Shown here: piece after piece, positions 1 through 7,356 of the stretch
Layout: every line of letters begins with the position of its first letter
Position numbering within the stretch: the stretch's first letter is position 1
DNA from: Rubrivivax sp.
GTDB lineage: Bacteria; Pseudomonadota; Gammaproteobacteria; Burkholderiales; Burkholderiaceae_C
Direction of reading: 5' to 3'
NCBI GenBank assembly: GCA_020851615.1
Contig: JADZCL010000185.1
Coordinates: forward strand, 1 to 7,454
DNA length: 7,454 nt
Notes under the pieces: model-generated
Database searches by the model: none
The model's input: only the letters and a program-made list of their open reading frames with translations
What the model was told of the DNA's origin: nothing
Program-made: the position numbers and the translations under genes

Positions 1-1619
1 GGGGGCAGCGGCGCGGCCTGGCCCTTGGCCAATGCACGCGAGACGTCGAGGAGCCAGCGCTGGTAGTCGTCCAGATCACCGTCGAAGGGCTGTACCCCGC
101 CGTGGGTGACGAGCCAGAACTCGTCGCAGGTCTCGCGCAGCAGGGCGCGGTCGTGGCTGACGAGCATCACCGTGCCTTCGAATTCATTGAGCGCAATCGA
201 CAGCGCCTCACGGGTATCGAGGTCGAGGTGGTTGGTCGGCTCGTCCAGCAGCAGCAGGTTGGGACGCTGCCAGACCAGCATTGCCAGCACCAGCCGTGCC
301 TTCTCGCCGCCCGACAGCGAGCCCACCGCCTGCGCGACCATCTCGCCACCGAAGCGGAAGCGTCCAAGAAAGTCGCGCAGCTCCTGCTCGCGCGCCGGTG
401 GCCCCTGGTCGCGCGCCAGGCGAACGAGATGCGCAAGCGGTCCCTCGTCCGGTCGCAGCAGGTCCAGCTCCTGTTGTGCAAAGTAGCCGATCACCAGCCC
501 CTTGCCCTCGGTGATGTGCCCGGCCAGGGGTGGCAAGGCGCGCGCAATCGTCTTCACCAGGGTCGACTTGCCCTGGCCGTTGGCGCCCAGGATGCCGATA
601 CGCTGCCCGGCCAGCACGCTGCGGCTGACCGCGCGCAGGATGGCCTGCTCGCCGTAGCCGCAGGCGAGCTGGTCGAGCACCAGCATGGGGTTGGGCAGGC
701 TTGCGGGTTCGCGGAACTCGAAATCGAAGTCGCTGGCGGTCAGCACCGGGGCAAGCTTCTCCATCCTTGCCAGCGCCTTGAGGCGGCTCTGGGCCTGGCG
801 CGCCTTGCTCGCCTTGGCCTTGAAGCGGTCGACGAAGCGCTGCAGGTGCGCGATGCGCTCCTGCTGCCGGCTGAAGGCCGCGCGCGCCTGCGCGATGCGC
901 TCGGCGCGCATCTCCTCGAATGCGCTGTAGTTGCCGCCGTAGCGCACGAGACTGGTGTCGTCGAGATGGACGATGACCTTGCAGATCGCGTCCAGGAACT
1001 CGCGGTCGTGGCTGATGACGAGCAGCGTGCCGTCGAAGCGCGCGAGCCAGGACTCCAGCCACACCAGCGCATCGAGGTCGAGGTGGTTGGTCGGCTCGTC
1101 CAGCAGCAGCAGATCGGCCGGACACATCAACGCGCGCGCCAGCTGCAGCCGCATGCGCCAGCCGCCGCTGAAGCTGTCAACCGGCGCATCGAGCTGTTCG
1201 ACGCGAAAGCCCAGGCCCAGCAGCAGCGCCTGGGCGCGCGCACGGGCATCGAAGGCGCCGGCCTCCTCCAGGGCCAGGTGCGCCTGCGCGATCGCGTGGC
1301 CGTCGCCGCTGGCCTCGGCGGCAGCGAGACGGGAGTGCGCGCGCTGCAGCGGCAGGTCGCCCTCCAGCACGAAGGCAGTCGCGCTCGCAGCGGTCTCGGG
1401 CATCTCCTGGGCCACTTCGGCGAACTGCCAGCGCGGCGGCAGTTCGACCTCGCCCACATCGGCTTGCAAGCGGCCAGCCAGCAAGGCGAACAGGCTGGAC
1501 TTGCCGGCGCCATTGCGCCCGACCAGACCGACCTTCTCGCCAGGTTGCAGCGTCAGGCTCGCCTGCTCGAGCACGACCTTGCTGCCCCGGCGCAGCGTGA
1601 CGCCGCGCAAGGTGATCAC
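1..1619 (-). CDS. yheS: ABC-F family ATPase, YheS-like (3' end outside window)
   Basis: This is a soluble ABC-F protein: two ATP-binding cassettes on one chain and no membrane segment. Family members bind ribosomes and act in translation rather than transport. About 539 codons are present; YheS proteins run to about 640 residues, so roughly 100 residues, probably the C-terminal charged coiled coil, lie beyond the left edge. Cassette 1 has Walker A GRNGAGKS (34-41), signature SGGWRMRL (about 150), Walker B LLLLDEPTNHLD (from 170) and switch SHDREFLD (about 200). A basic helical linker (about 235-300, including KAKASKARQAQSRLK) is typical of ABC-F. Cassette 2 has GANGQGKS (345-352), SGGEKARL (about 435), Walker B (from 455) and SHDRALL (about 485). 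The GTG start overlaps the prmB stop (GTGA) and has a GGAGGA site 6 bases upstream. The assignment to YheS rather than Uup or EttA rests on overall resemblance from memory. The exact ribosomal role is not established by the sequence. Confidence 0.93.
   Translation of the reverse strand, partial: MITLRGVTLRRGSKVVLEQASLTLQPGEKVGLVGRNGAGKSSLFALLAGRLQADVGEVELPPRWQFAEVAQEMPETAASATAFVLEGDLPLQRAHSRLAAAEASGDGHAIAQAHLALEEAGAFDARARAQALLLGLGFRVEQLDAPVDSFSGGWRMRLQLARALMCPADLLLLDEPTNHLDLDALVWLESWLARFDGTLLVISHDREFLDAICKVIVHLDDTSLVRYGGNYSAFEEMRAERIAQARAAFSRQQERIAHLQRFVDRFKAKASKARQAQSRLKALARMEKLAPVLTASDFDFEFREPASLPNPMLVLDQLACGYGEQAILRAVSRSVLAGQRIGILGANGQGKSTLVKTIARALPPLAGHITEGKGLVIGYFAQQELDLLRPDEGPLAHLVRLARDQGPPAREQELRDFLGRFRFGGEMVAQAVGSLSGGEKARLVLAMLVWQRPNLLLLDEPTNHLDLDTREALSIALNEFEGTVMLVSHDRALLRETCDEFWLVTHGGVQPFDGDLDDYQRWLLDVSRALAKGQAAPLP
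216..257. repeat. 42-bp perfect direct repeat, copy in the second ATP cassette
   Basis: This copy is identical base for base to 1071-1112. It encodes LLLLDEPTNHLDLD (residues 455-468), the Walker B and following loop of cassette 2 of the ABC-F protein. The flanking bases differ on both sides, so the identity stops exactly at this block. Confidence 0.95.
1071..1112. repeat. 42-bp perfect direct repeat, copy in the first ATP cassette
   Basis: This is the partner of 216-257 and encodes the same 14 residues in cassette 1 (170-183). The offset is 855 bp, or 285 codons, so the two copies lie in the same reading frame. Confidence 0.95.
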
Positions 1620-2476
1620 CGCAGGTCCTCCGCCGTCAGCAGCAGCACGGCATCGTCACCCGCACTGGTGGCCAGCCAGACCGGCTGCAGGTGGGGAAAG
1701 GCGGCTTCGAAATGCGCGCGCTCGTGGCCGACCTCGAGCAGCAGCACGCCGCCGGGCGCCAGGAAGGCGGGCAGCTCGCGCAGCAGCGGACGGATGAAAT
1801 CCATGCCGTCCGCGCCACCGGCCAGGGCCAGCGCAGGTTCGGCGTGGTACTCGGGCGGCAGGCCCTGCATCGACGCCTCGGGCACGTAAGGGGGGTTGCA
1901 GAGCACGAGTGAGTAGCGGCCTGCGGCGGCAGCCAGGCCATCGCCTTGGCGCAGCCGGACTCGCTCGCCCAGGTTGTGGCGATGCACGTTGCGCTCGGCA
2001 ACCGCAAGGGCCTGCGCCGAGAGATCGGTGGCGTCGACGCGGGCCTGCGGCCAGGCCAGCGCAGCCAGCACCGCCAGGCTGCCGTTGCCGGTGCACAGAT
2101 CGAGGATGCGCGCCGGTGGCTCCTGCAGCCAGGGCTCGGCCAGCCCCTGGACGATCACCTCGGCGATCGGCGAACGCGGCACGATGCTGCGCGCATCGAC
2201 GTGAAACGGCAGGCCCTGCAGCCAGGCCTCGCCGGTGAGGTAGGCCAGGGGTGCACGCGTCGTGATGCGCTGCTGCACGAGCGTGTCGATCGCGGCCTGT
2301 TCGACGGCGCCGACTTCGCGCGTGGCTGCGGGGTCGAGCGCGTCCAGCGGCAACGCCAGCCGCCACAACACGAGCCAGGCCGCTTCATCGAAGGCGTTGG
2401 TCGTGCCGTGGCCGAAGCTCACCCCCGCTGCATCGAGCTGCGCCGCCGCGCGCTCGACGGCCTCGATCAGTTTCAT
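1616..2476 (-). CDS. prmB: 50S ribosomal protein L3 N5-glutamine methyltransferase PrmB
   Basis: PrmB is a cytoplasmic enzyme that transfers a methyl group from S-adenosylmethionine to the side-chain amide of a glutamine in ribosomal protein L3, a step linked to 50S assembly. The 286-residue product has the expected two parts: a helical N-terminal substrate-recognition domain (about 1-95) and a Rossmann methyltransferase domain. In the latter, SAM motif I reads DLCTGNG (126-132), an acidic motif II lies around D151, and the glutamine-binding motif NPPYV is at 194-198. The segment [10 protein letters not shown] (99-108) is the PrmB version of a motif that differs in the release-factor enzyme PrmC, which favours PrmB. 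The ATG overlaps the dapE stop by four bases (ATGA). The nearest Shine-Dalgarno-like GGAG is 11 bases upstream, rather far, so coupling to dapE translation is likely. The family and reaction are established; the substrate here is inferred by homology. Confidence 0.93.
   Translation of the reverse strand: MKLIEAVERAAAQLDAAGVSFGHGTTNAFDEAAWLVLWRLALPLDALDPAATREVGAVEQAAIDTLVQQRITTRAPLAYLTGEAWLQGLPFHVDARSIVPRSPIAEVIVQGLAEPWLQEPPARILDLCTGNGSLAVLAALAWPQARVDATDLSAQALAVAERNVHRHNLGERVRLRQGDGLAAAAGRYSLVLCNPPYVPEASMQGLPPEYHAEPALALAGGADGMDFIRPLLRELPAFLAPGGVLLLEVGHERAHFEAAFPHLQPVWLATSAGDDAVLLLTAEDLR
1626..1631 (-). promoter_or_regulatory. Shine-Dalgarno sequence of the ABC-F gene, inside the prmB 3' end
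   Basis: GGAGGA lies 6 bases before the GTG start, within the last codons of prmB (encoding the ...AED... of its C terminus). It supports GTG as the true start even though GTG is a less common initiation codon. Confidence 0.75.
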
Positions 2477-3618
2477 GCCAGCAGCAACTCCAGTGTGCGC
2501 CGGTACACGTTCTTCAGCGGGTCGATGGTGGCCACTTCGATGTGCTCGTCGACCTGGTGGATGCTGGCGTTGACGGGCCCGAATTCAACGACCTGGTCGC
2601 ATACGCGGCGGATGAAGCGTCCGTCGGACGTGCCGCCACTGGTCGAGAGCTCGGGTGTGCGCCCGCACTCGGCCTCGATGGCCTGCGTCAGTGCAGTGCA
2701 GAGCGTTCCTGGCACGGTCAGAAAGGGCTCGGCGCCAAGGTTCCAGGCGAGTTCGAAATCGAGCGCATGGCGCTGCAGGATCGCCTGCACACGCTCCTGC
2801 AGCGCCGCGGGCGTGCTTGCAGGCGCGAAGCGGAAATTGAAGTCGAGCACCGCCTCGGCGGGGATGACGTTGCCCGCACCGGTCCCGGCGTGGAGATTGC
2901 TTGCCTGCCAGGTGGTGGGCGGGAAGTGCGCGTCGCCATCGTCCCAGCGCGTGGCGGCCAATTCGGCCAGTGCCGGCGCCAGCAGGTGCACCGGGTTGCG
3001 TGCCAGGTGCGGGTAGGCGACGTGGCCTTGGACGCCGTGCACGCGCAGGCGTGCGCTCAGGCTGCCGCGGCGGCCGTTCTTGATCGTGTCGCCCAGGTGC
3101 TGCACCGAGGTCGGCTCACCGACGATGCAGGCCTGCAGGCGCTGGCCGCGCGCCTGCAGCCACTCGACGATGTGCAGCGTGCCGTCCAGTGCGTGGGCCT
3201 CCTCGTCGCTGGTCAGCAGGAAGGCGATTGCCCCGGCGTGGTCAGGGTGCGCAATGACGAATTCCTCGGCCGCGACGACCATCGCCGCGACCGAGGTCTT
3301 CATGTCCGCGGCACCGCGGCCGTACAGGCGGCCGCCCCGATGCGAGGGCACGAACGGCGGTGTCGTCCAGGCGGCGTCGGGCCCCGGCGGCACGACATCG
3401 GTGTGCCCGGCCAGGGCGACGGTCGGGCCGGGCCGCCGGCCTTCACGCAGCGCCCACAGGTTGCTGACCCGCCAGTCGCCCGGGCCATGCGGCAGCGGTG
3501 TGCACACGAAGCCGGCTGCAGCCAGGCGCGATGCCAGGAGCGCCTGGCAGCCGCCGTCGGCGGGGCTCACCGACGCGCAGGCAATCAGCTCCTCGGCCAG
3601 GCGCAGCGTGGGCGTCAT
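2473..3618 (-). CDS. dapE: Succinyl-diaminopimelate desuccinylase DapE
   Basis: DapE is a di-zinc M20-family amidohydrolase that splits N-succinyl-LL-diaminopimelate into LL-diaminopimelate and succinate in the cytoplasm, on the route to lysine and peptidoglycan. The product is 381 residues, close to the E. coli enzyme (about 375). All expected metal and catalytic residues can be read: H72 in GHTDVVPPG, bridging D105 in GRGAADMK, general base E139 and ligand E140 in TSDEEA, E168 in VGEPTS, and the last ligand H354 in GPVNASIH. The conserved KNGRRGSL and [13 protein letters not shown] stretches and the GGTSDGRFI loop are also present. The lid/dimerisation domain spans about 185-295. The ATG sits inside the pilU stop (ATGA) with no Shine-Dalgarno sequence, so translation probably depends on ribosomes finishing pilU. 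Its own stop overlaps the prmB start. The reading frame is intact. Confidence 0.97.
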   Translation of the reverse strand: MTPTLRLAEELIACASVSPADGGCQALLASRLAAAGFVCTPLPHGPGDWRVSNLWALREGRRPGPTVALAGHTDVVPPGPDAAWTTPPFVPSHRGGRLYGRGAADMKTSVAAMVVAAEEFVIAHPDHAGAIAFLLTSDEEAHALDGTLHIVEWLQARGQRLQACIVGEPTSVQHLGDTIKNGRRGSLSARLRVHGVQGHVAYPHLARNPVHLLAPALAELAATRWDDGDAHFPPTTWQASNLHAGTGAGNVIPAEAVLDFNFRFAPASTPAALQERVQAILQRHALDFELAWNLGAEPFLTVPGTLCTALTQAIEAECGRTPELSTSGGTSDGRFIRRVCDQVVEFGPVNASIHQVDEHIEVATIDPLKNVYRRTLELLLA

Positions 3619-4799
3619 CGGCGGACCATCCACGGCGCCACCGGCGTGCCGTCGTCGGGCCGCACGTCCAGCGTGATCTCGGTGAAGCTGGGCTGCTCGG
3701 GCTCTTCCTTCTTGGGCTGCACGCGCGAGACCGGCTGCAGCTCGTTCTGCAGCCGCCACAGCAGGTTGGTTGGCGAATCGGCCTGCGCCATGCCTTCGTC
3801 GCGGCTGATCGTGTTGTCCTTGATGAGGCGGGCGATGTCCTGCTCGAAGGTCTGCGAACCTTCGGCCATGGACTTCTCCATCGCCTCCTTGACCGAGGAG
3901 AAGTCGCCCTTCTCGATCAGTTCGGAGATGTACTTGCTGTTGAGCAGCACCTCCACCGCCGGGATGCGGCCGCCGACGTTGCTGCGCAGGAGCCGCTGCG
4001 AGACGATCGCGCGCAGGCCGGAGGCCAGGTCCGACAGCAGCGCCGGTCGGGACTCGGGCGTGTAGAAGGACAGGATCCGCCCCAGCGCGTGATAGCTGTT
4101 GTTGGCGTGCAGCGTGGCCAGCACGAGGTGCCCGGAGAGCGCGTAGCTGATCGCCGCGGTCATGGTCTCGCGGTCGCGGATCTCGCCGATCAGGATGCAG
4201 TCCGGCGCCTGGCGCAGCGCGTTGCGCAGCGCCACCTGCAGCGACGCCGTGTCGCGCCCGACCTCGCGCTGGTTGACGATCGAGCGCTTGTTGCTGAAGA
4301 GGAACTCGATCGGGTCCTCGATCGTCAGGATGTGCCCGGTGAGCTGCTGGTTGCGCCATTCGAGCATCGAGGCCAGCGTCGTGCTCTTGCCGGTGCCGGT
4401 GGCGCCCACCATCAGGATCAGGCCGCGCTTCTCGACGACGAGCTGCGAGAGCATCGCCGGCACGCCCAGCGAGTCCAGCGAAGGGATCTCCTGCGGGATG
4501 CAGCGAAAGACCGCGGCGATGCTGCCGCGCTGCTTGAAGGCCGAGAGGCGGAAGCTGCCCACCCGCGCCACGCCGATGCCGACGTTGAGCTCGCCGGTGT
4601 CGTCCAGTTCCTCCAGCTGCTGCGGCGTCAGCAGCTCGGCCAGCAGCTGGCGCGTCTGCGCCGGCGTCAGCAGCTGGTCCGAGAGCTGCATGATCTGGCC
4701 GTGGATCTTGATGAGGATGGGCGTATTGGCCGACATGTAGACGTCGGAGGCGCTCTTCTCGGCCATCAGCCGCAGCACGCGTTCCATGTTCCCGCTCAT
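3615..4799 (-). CDS. pilU: PilU-type type IV pilus retraction ATPase (PilT/PilU family)
   Basis: This is a hexameric secretion-type ATPase that would act at the cytoplasmic base of a type IVa pilus and help power retraction. The 394-residue product has the PilT-like N-terminal domain (about 1-100, MERVLRLM...SASDVYMSA), Walker [10 protein letters not shown] (132-140), Asp box TIEDPIEF (159-166), Walker B region [11 protein letters not shown] (202-212) and His box ATLHANN (228-234). PilU is preferred over PilT for three reasons. The AIRNLIRE motif of PilT is degenerate ([13 protein letters not shown], 287-299). The segments TFEQDI and ADSPTNL match PilU. The C-terminal tail (about 355-394, Pro/Glu-rich, with FTEITLDV) is longer than in PilT. 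The first ATG is chosen because GGAGGAG lies 4 bases before it; the alternative M5 has no such site. The gene follows dapD after 46 bp and overlaps dapE (ATGA). No PilT partner or other pilus gene is in the window, so a second-copy PilT/PilU paralogue is possible. Confidence 0.87.
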   Translation of the reverse strand: MSGNMERVLRLMAEKSASDVYMSANTPILIKIHGQIMQLSDQLLTPAQTRQLLAELLTPQQLEELDDTGELNVGIGVARVGSFRLSAFKQRGSIAAVFRCIPQEIPSLDSLGVPAMLSQLVVEKRGLILMVGATGTGKSTTLASMLEWRNQQLTGHILTIEDPIEFLFSNKRSIVNQREVGRDTASLQVALRNALRQAPDCILIGEIRDRETMTAAISYALSGHLVLATLHANNSYHALGRILSFYTPESRPALLSDLASGLRAIVSQRLLRSNVGGRIPAVEVLLNSKYISELIEKGDFSSVKEAMEKSMAEGSQTFEQDIARLIKDNTISRDEGMAQADSPTNLLWRLQNELQPVSRVQPKKEEPEQPSFTEITLDVRPDDGTPVAPWMVRR

Positions 4800-4803
4800 C
4801 GCG

Positions 4804-4810
4804 CTCCTCC
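4804..4810 (-). promoter_or_regulatory. Shine-Dalgarno sequence of pilU
   Basis: GGAGGAG lies 4 bases before the pilU ATG. It is the clearest ribosome binding site outside a coding region in the window, and it decides the start in favour of the first ATG over the one four codons later. Confidence 0.8.
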
Positions 4811-4837
4811 GCTTGATGCCTGCTGGCGTTCGGGCTG

Positions 4838-4851
4838 GCCTGCGCTCAGGC
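4838..4851 (-). repeat. Short inverted repeat around the dapD stop codon
   Basis: Perfect 5-bp arms (GCCTG / CAGGC) flank a 4-base loop, and the dapD TGA lies across the boundary of arm and loop. No T-run follows, so this is not an intrinsic terminator. It may be chance in GC-rich DNA. The rest of the 46-bp gap down to pilU holds only the pilU ribosome binding site. Confidence 0.4.
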
Positions 4852-5679
4852 GCGCAGCAACTCGTTGATGCTGGTCTTGCTGCGCGTCTGGGCGTCCACG
4901 CGCTTGACGATGACGGCGGCGTACAGGCTGTAGGGCTGTCCGGCGGCGGTGGTGCGCGGCAAGTTGCCGCTCACCACGACGCTGCCGCTGGGCACGCGGC
5001 CGTAGCTGGTCTGGCCGCTCTCGCGGTCGAAGATGGGCGTGCTCTGGCCCAGGTAGACGCCCATGCCGAGCACCGAGTTCTCCTCGACGATGACACCCTC
5101 GACGACTTCGGAGCGCGCGCCGATGAAGCAGTTGTCCTCGATGATGGTCGGATTCGCCTGCAGGGGCTCGAGCACGCCGCCGATGCCGACACCGCCCGAG
5201 AGGTGCACGCCCTTGCCGATCTGTGCGCACGAGCCTACGGTGGCCCAGGTGTCGACCATCGTGCCTTCGTCGACGTAGGCGCCGATGTTGACGTAGCTCG
5301 GCATCAGCACCACGTTCTTCGCCAGGTAGCTGCCGCGGCGCGCCACGGCCGGCGGCACGACGCGGATGCCGGTGGCCGTCATGGCGCTCTCGCTGACATG
5401 GCTGAACTTGGTCTCGACCTTGTCGAAGAAGCTCAGGTCGCCGGCGTGCATGACGTGGTTGTCCTTCAGGCGGAAGGACAGCAGCACGGCCTTCTTCACC
5501 CATTGGTTGACGCTCCACTGGCCCACGCCCTGGCGCTCGGCGACGCGGATGCGGCCGGCGTTGAGGTCGGCGATCACCTGCTCGACGGCCTCGCGGATGC
5601 GGACATCGACGCTGGCTGGCGAGAGCGAGCTGCGGCCTTCCCAGGCGAGGTCGATGATGGACTGGAGGTCTTGGCTCAT
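4846..5679 (-). CDS. dapD: 2,3,4,5-tetrahydropyridine-2,6-dicarboxylate N-succinyltransferase DapD
   Basis: DapD transfers succinate from succinyl-CoA to tetrahydrodipicolinate, the entry step of the succinylase branch to meso-diaminopimelate and lysine. The active form is a cytoplasmic trimer. The 277-residue product closely follows E. coli DapD (about 274). It has a helical N-terminal domain (1-100) ending in [15 protein letters not shown], then a left-handed beta helix of hexapeptide repeats (about 105-235). The beta helix contains [20 protein letters not shown] with the conserved D143, then [17 protein letters not shown] and [12 protein letters not shown], which carries the conserved active-site Glu. 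The C-terminal part has [16 protein letters not shown] and ends [10 protein letters not shown]. The ATG overlaps the dapC stop (ATGA). No Shine-Dalgarno sequence precedes it, which again suggests coupling. The stop codon lies in a short hairpin, followed by 46 bp before pilU. Confidence 0.98.
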   Translation of the reverse strand: MSQDLQSIIDLAWEGRSSLSPASVDVRIREAVEQVIADLNAGRIRVAERQGVGQWSVNQWVKKAVLLSFRLKDNHVMHAGDLSFFDKVETKFSHVSESAMTATGIRVVPPAVARRGSYLAKNVVLMPSYVNIGAYVDEGTMVDTWATVGSCAQIGKGVHLSGGVGIGGVLEPLQANPTIIEDNCFIGARSEVVEGVIVEENSVLGMGVYLGQSTPIFDRESGQTSYGRVPSGSVVVSGNLPRTTAAGQPYSLYAAVIVKRVDAQTRSKTSINELLRA

Positions 5680-6878
5680 GAAAGGCTTTCGGAGTAGGAG
5701 GCGATGCGCTGGGCGGCCTCGAGGCATTGCGCGGGATCGGCCACCAGGGCCATGCGGATGCGCCCTGCGCCCGGGTTGTGGCCATGCGCGCTGCGCGCGA
5801 GCAGGCTGCCGGGAAGCACCGTCACATTGTATTGAGCGAGCAGCCCCTGGGCCCAGGCGACGTCGTCGCCGCCGCACTGCGCGCCGATGCCCGCCCAGAG
5901 GTAGAACCCGGCATCGGGCAGGCGCACGTCGAGCACGCGTGCCAGCAGTGGCGTGACCTGGGTGAACTTGCGGCGGTAGAGCTCGCGGTTGGCGTCCACG
6001 TGGGCCTCGTCGCCCCAGGCCGCGATGCTGGCGGCCTGCACCAGGCCGCCCATGGCCCCGCCGTGGTAGGTGCGATAGAGCAGGAAGGCGCGCATCAGTT
6101 CGGCACTCCCGGCCACGAAGCCCGCGCGCAGCCCGGGGACGTTGCTGCGCTTGGACAGGCTGGTGAAGACCATCAGGCGGCGGAAGTCGTGCCGGCCCAG
6201 GCGGGCGGCTGCGGCCAGGCCGCTCAGCGGCGCCTCGTCGCCGAACCAGATCTCGGAATAGCACTCGTCGCTGGCGATCACGAAGCCGTAGCGGTCCGAG
6301 AGGGCAAAGAGCTGCTCCCACTCGGCAAGCGACATCACCGCGCCGGTCGGGTTGCCCGGCGAGCAGACATAGAGCAGTTGCGTGTGCGCCCAGGTGGCGT
6401 CGTCGATCAGCGACCAGTCGGCGGCGAAGTTGCGTGCCGGGTCGGAGTTGGCCAGTGCCGTGCGCGCACCCGCCAGAAGCGCGGCGCCTTCGTAGATCTG
6501 ATAGAAGGGATTGGGGCAGACGACGATGGGGTCGGGCCGGGTCGGATCGACCACGACCTGCGCGAAGGCGAACAAGGCCTCGCGCGAACCGTTGACCGGC
6601 AGGATCTGCGTGGCGGGGTCGACCGCCACGCCATGGCGGCGCTGCAGCCACGCCCCGCAGGCCTGGCGCAGGTCGGCGCCGCCGATCGTGGGCGGGTAGA
6701 CAGCGAGCGCATCCAGATGGGCGCCGATGGCCTCGCGCACCAGCCCTGGCGTGGCATGGCGTGGCTCGCCGATGCTGAGATGGATAGGCGCCAGCGCCGC
6801 CGGGGGGCGGATGCCCTCGGTGAGCGCGCGCCAGCGCTCGAAGGGGTAGGGGTGCAGCTTCTGCAGCAGGGGGTTCAT
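5676..6878 (-). CDS. dapC: Succinyldiaminopimelate aminotransferase DapC
   Basis: DapC is a PLP-dependent fold-type I (class I/II) aminotransferase that converts N-succinyl-2-amino-6-ketopimelate to N-succinyl-LL-diaminopimelate using glutamate, the step between DapD and DapE. The product is 400 residues. The start ATG gives the family's typical opening [19 protein letters not shown]. Key residues are readable: LSIGEPRH (34-41), NGSREALF (96-103), Y126 in NPFYQIYEG for ring stacking, SPGNPTG with N176 (173-179), D204 in SDECY pairing with the pyridine nitrogen, the Schiff-base lysine K243 in [15 protein letters not shown], phosphate-binding R251, and R375 near the C terminus for the substrate carboxylate. 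The assignment to DapC rather than another aspartate-type aminotransferase is strengthened by the overlap with dapD and the nearby dapE. It starts 37 bp after the SET gene with no clear Shine-Dalgarno sequence, so initiation may be weak or coupled. Confidence 0.94.
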   Translation of the reverse strand: MNPLLQKLHPYPFERWRALTEGIRPPAALAPIHLSIGEPRHATPGLVREAIGAHLDALAVYPPTIGGADLRQACGAWLQRRHGVAVDPATQILPVNGSREALFAFAQVVVDPTRPDPIVVCPNPFYQIYEGAALLAGARTALANSDPARNFAADWSLIDDATWAHTQLLYVCSPGNPTGAVMSLAEWEQLFALSDRYGFVIASDECYSEIWFGDEAPLSGLAAAARLGRHDFRRLMVFTSLSKRSNVPGLRAGFVAGSAELMRAFLLYRTYHGGAMGGLVQAASIAAWGDEAHVDANRELYRRKFTQVTPLLARVLDVRLPDAGFYLWAGIGAQCGGDDVAWAQGLLAQYNVTVLPGSLLARSAHGHNPGAGRIRMALVADPAQCLEAAQRIASYSESLS

Positions 6879-6915
6879 AGTTTGGCCGGGTTGCGGCTGC
6901 GGCACAGGCTTGCGA

Positions 6916-7356
6916 TCAGAGCGCACCCCGGCAGCCGGGGGCGCCGCATTGGCAGCGCAGGCGCCCTTCGTGATGGGTTTCGCCGTAGTCGACGGTGATC
7001 TCCTCGTCAGGCTGGATGTCGCGCAGCGCGTAGAACTCGACGCGACCCTGCCGGATGCACAGGCGCGCATTGGCGCCGCAACTGTGGTTGGTGAAGCGCA
7101 TGGGGTCGCTGCTGCGGGAGAAGTCGATGGCCCTCTTCTCCGAGAGCTCGACGATCATGACACGCGCCGCACGCGTGGCGCGGATGCGCGCCTCGCGCAC
7201 GCTGATCGACTCGCCGCGGATCTCGCCGATCTTGCGCCGGCGGGGAATCGGCTCGCCGGCAAAGACGCCGTGGCCATCGATCAGGCTGGCACGCACATCC
7301 ACGGCGTACTTCTGCCAGGGCGGGCGCACGACCAGCGGTGCCGCACCTGCGCTCAC
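6916..7356 (-). CDS. Small SET-domain protein lysine N-methyltransferase with post-SET zinc motif
   Basis: The 146-residue product is almost a bare SET domain, the fold that methylates lysines of proteins with S-adenosylmethionine. Motifs in order are GHGVFA (28-33), the E-x-x-G-E strand EIRGE (45-49), RFTNHSC (87-93) of the SET pseudoknot with N96 following, and VDYGE (122-126) carrying the catalytic Y124. The C terminus has a post-SET signature CxCx4C (C135, C137, C142); with C93 it could bind one zinc next to the active site, as in eukaryotic Dim-5-type enzymes. The SET-I insert is replaced by a short arginine-rich stretch (39-65). No signal peptide or membrane segment is seen. The GTG start overlaps the stop of the preceding gene (GTGA) without a good Shine-Dalgarno sequence. 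The substrate is unknown. The family is clear; any claim about histone-like, ribosomal or pilus targets would be speculation. Confidence 0.9.
   Translation of the reverse strand: MSAGAAPLVVRPPWQKYAVDVRASLIDGHGVFAGEPIPRRRKIGEIRGESISVREARIRATRAARVMIVELSEKRAIDFSRSSDPMRFTNHSCGANARLCIRQGRVEFYALRDIQPDEEITVDYGETHHEGRLRCQCGAPGCRGAL
6926..6940 (-). repeat. GC-only inverted repeat at the end of the SET gene
   Basis: CCCCGG and CCGGGG arms (6 bp, perfect) flank a 3-base loop, 7 bases before the SET stop codon. It encodes part of the post-SET cysteine motif, which may be the whole reason for it. No T-run follows, so an ordinary terminator is unlikely; a stable RNA hairpin upstream of dapC is possible. 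Confidence 0.4.

Noticed and set aside
102..1889. A 595-codon open frame on the plus strand opposite the ABC-F gene
   Set aside because: It is antisense to a gene with every ABC-F motif intact. The product is low-complexity (rich in A, R, Q, L), matches no family I know, and long opposite-strand frames are expected in DNA this GC-rich.
3307..3340. GC-rich inverted repeat (GCGGCC ... GGCCGC) inside dapE
   Set aside because: It falls in conserved coding sequence (the [11 protein letters not shown] region) and is explained by Gly/Arg/Ala codons.
2473..4359. A 628-codon minus-strand frame suggesting a PilU-region/DapE fusion
   Set aside because: Only the part from 3618 is DapE. The upstream part is pilU read in the wrong frame, and pilU has its own intact frame ending at 3615.
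3498..4868. A 456-codon plus-strand frame opposite pilU
   Set aside because: Its composition is that of a mirror of a GC-rich gene (runs of R, Q, V, D), with no motif. It also crosses the dapD-pilU gap and parts of two real genes.
4846..6651. A 601-codon minus-strand frame suggesting an N-terminal extension of DapD
   Set aside because: The extension is dapC out of frame; DapD starts at 5679 with the family's normal N terminus.
5727..6998. A 423-codon plus-strand frame opposite dapC
   Set aside because: It is antisense to a fully supported aminotransferase and runs into the SET gene; there is no recognisable domain.
6916..7070. dapC frame continuing upstream to 7070, giving a longer DapC
   Set aside because: The extra residues are the SET gene out of frame, and the ATG at 6878 gives the usual DapC opening.
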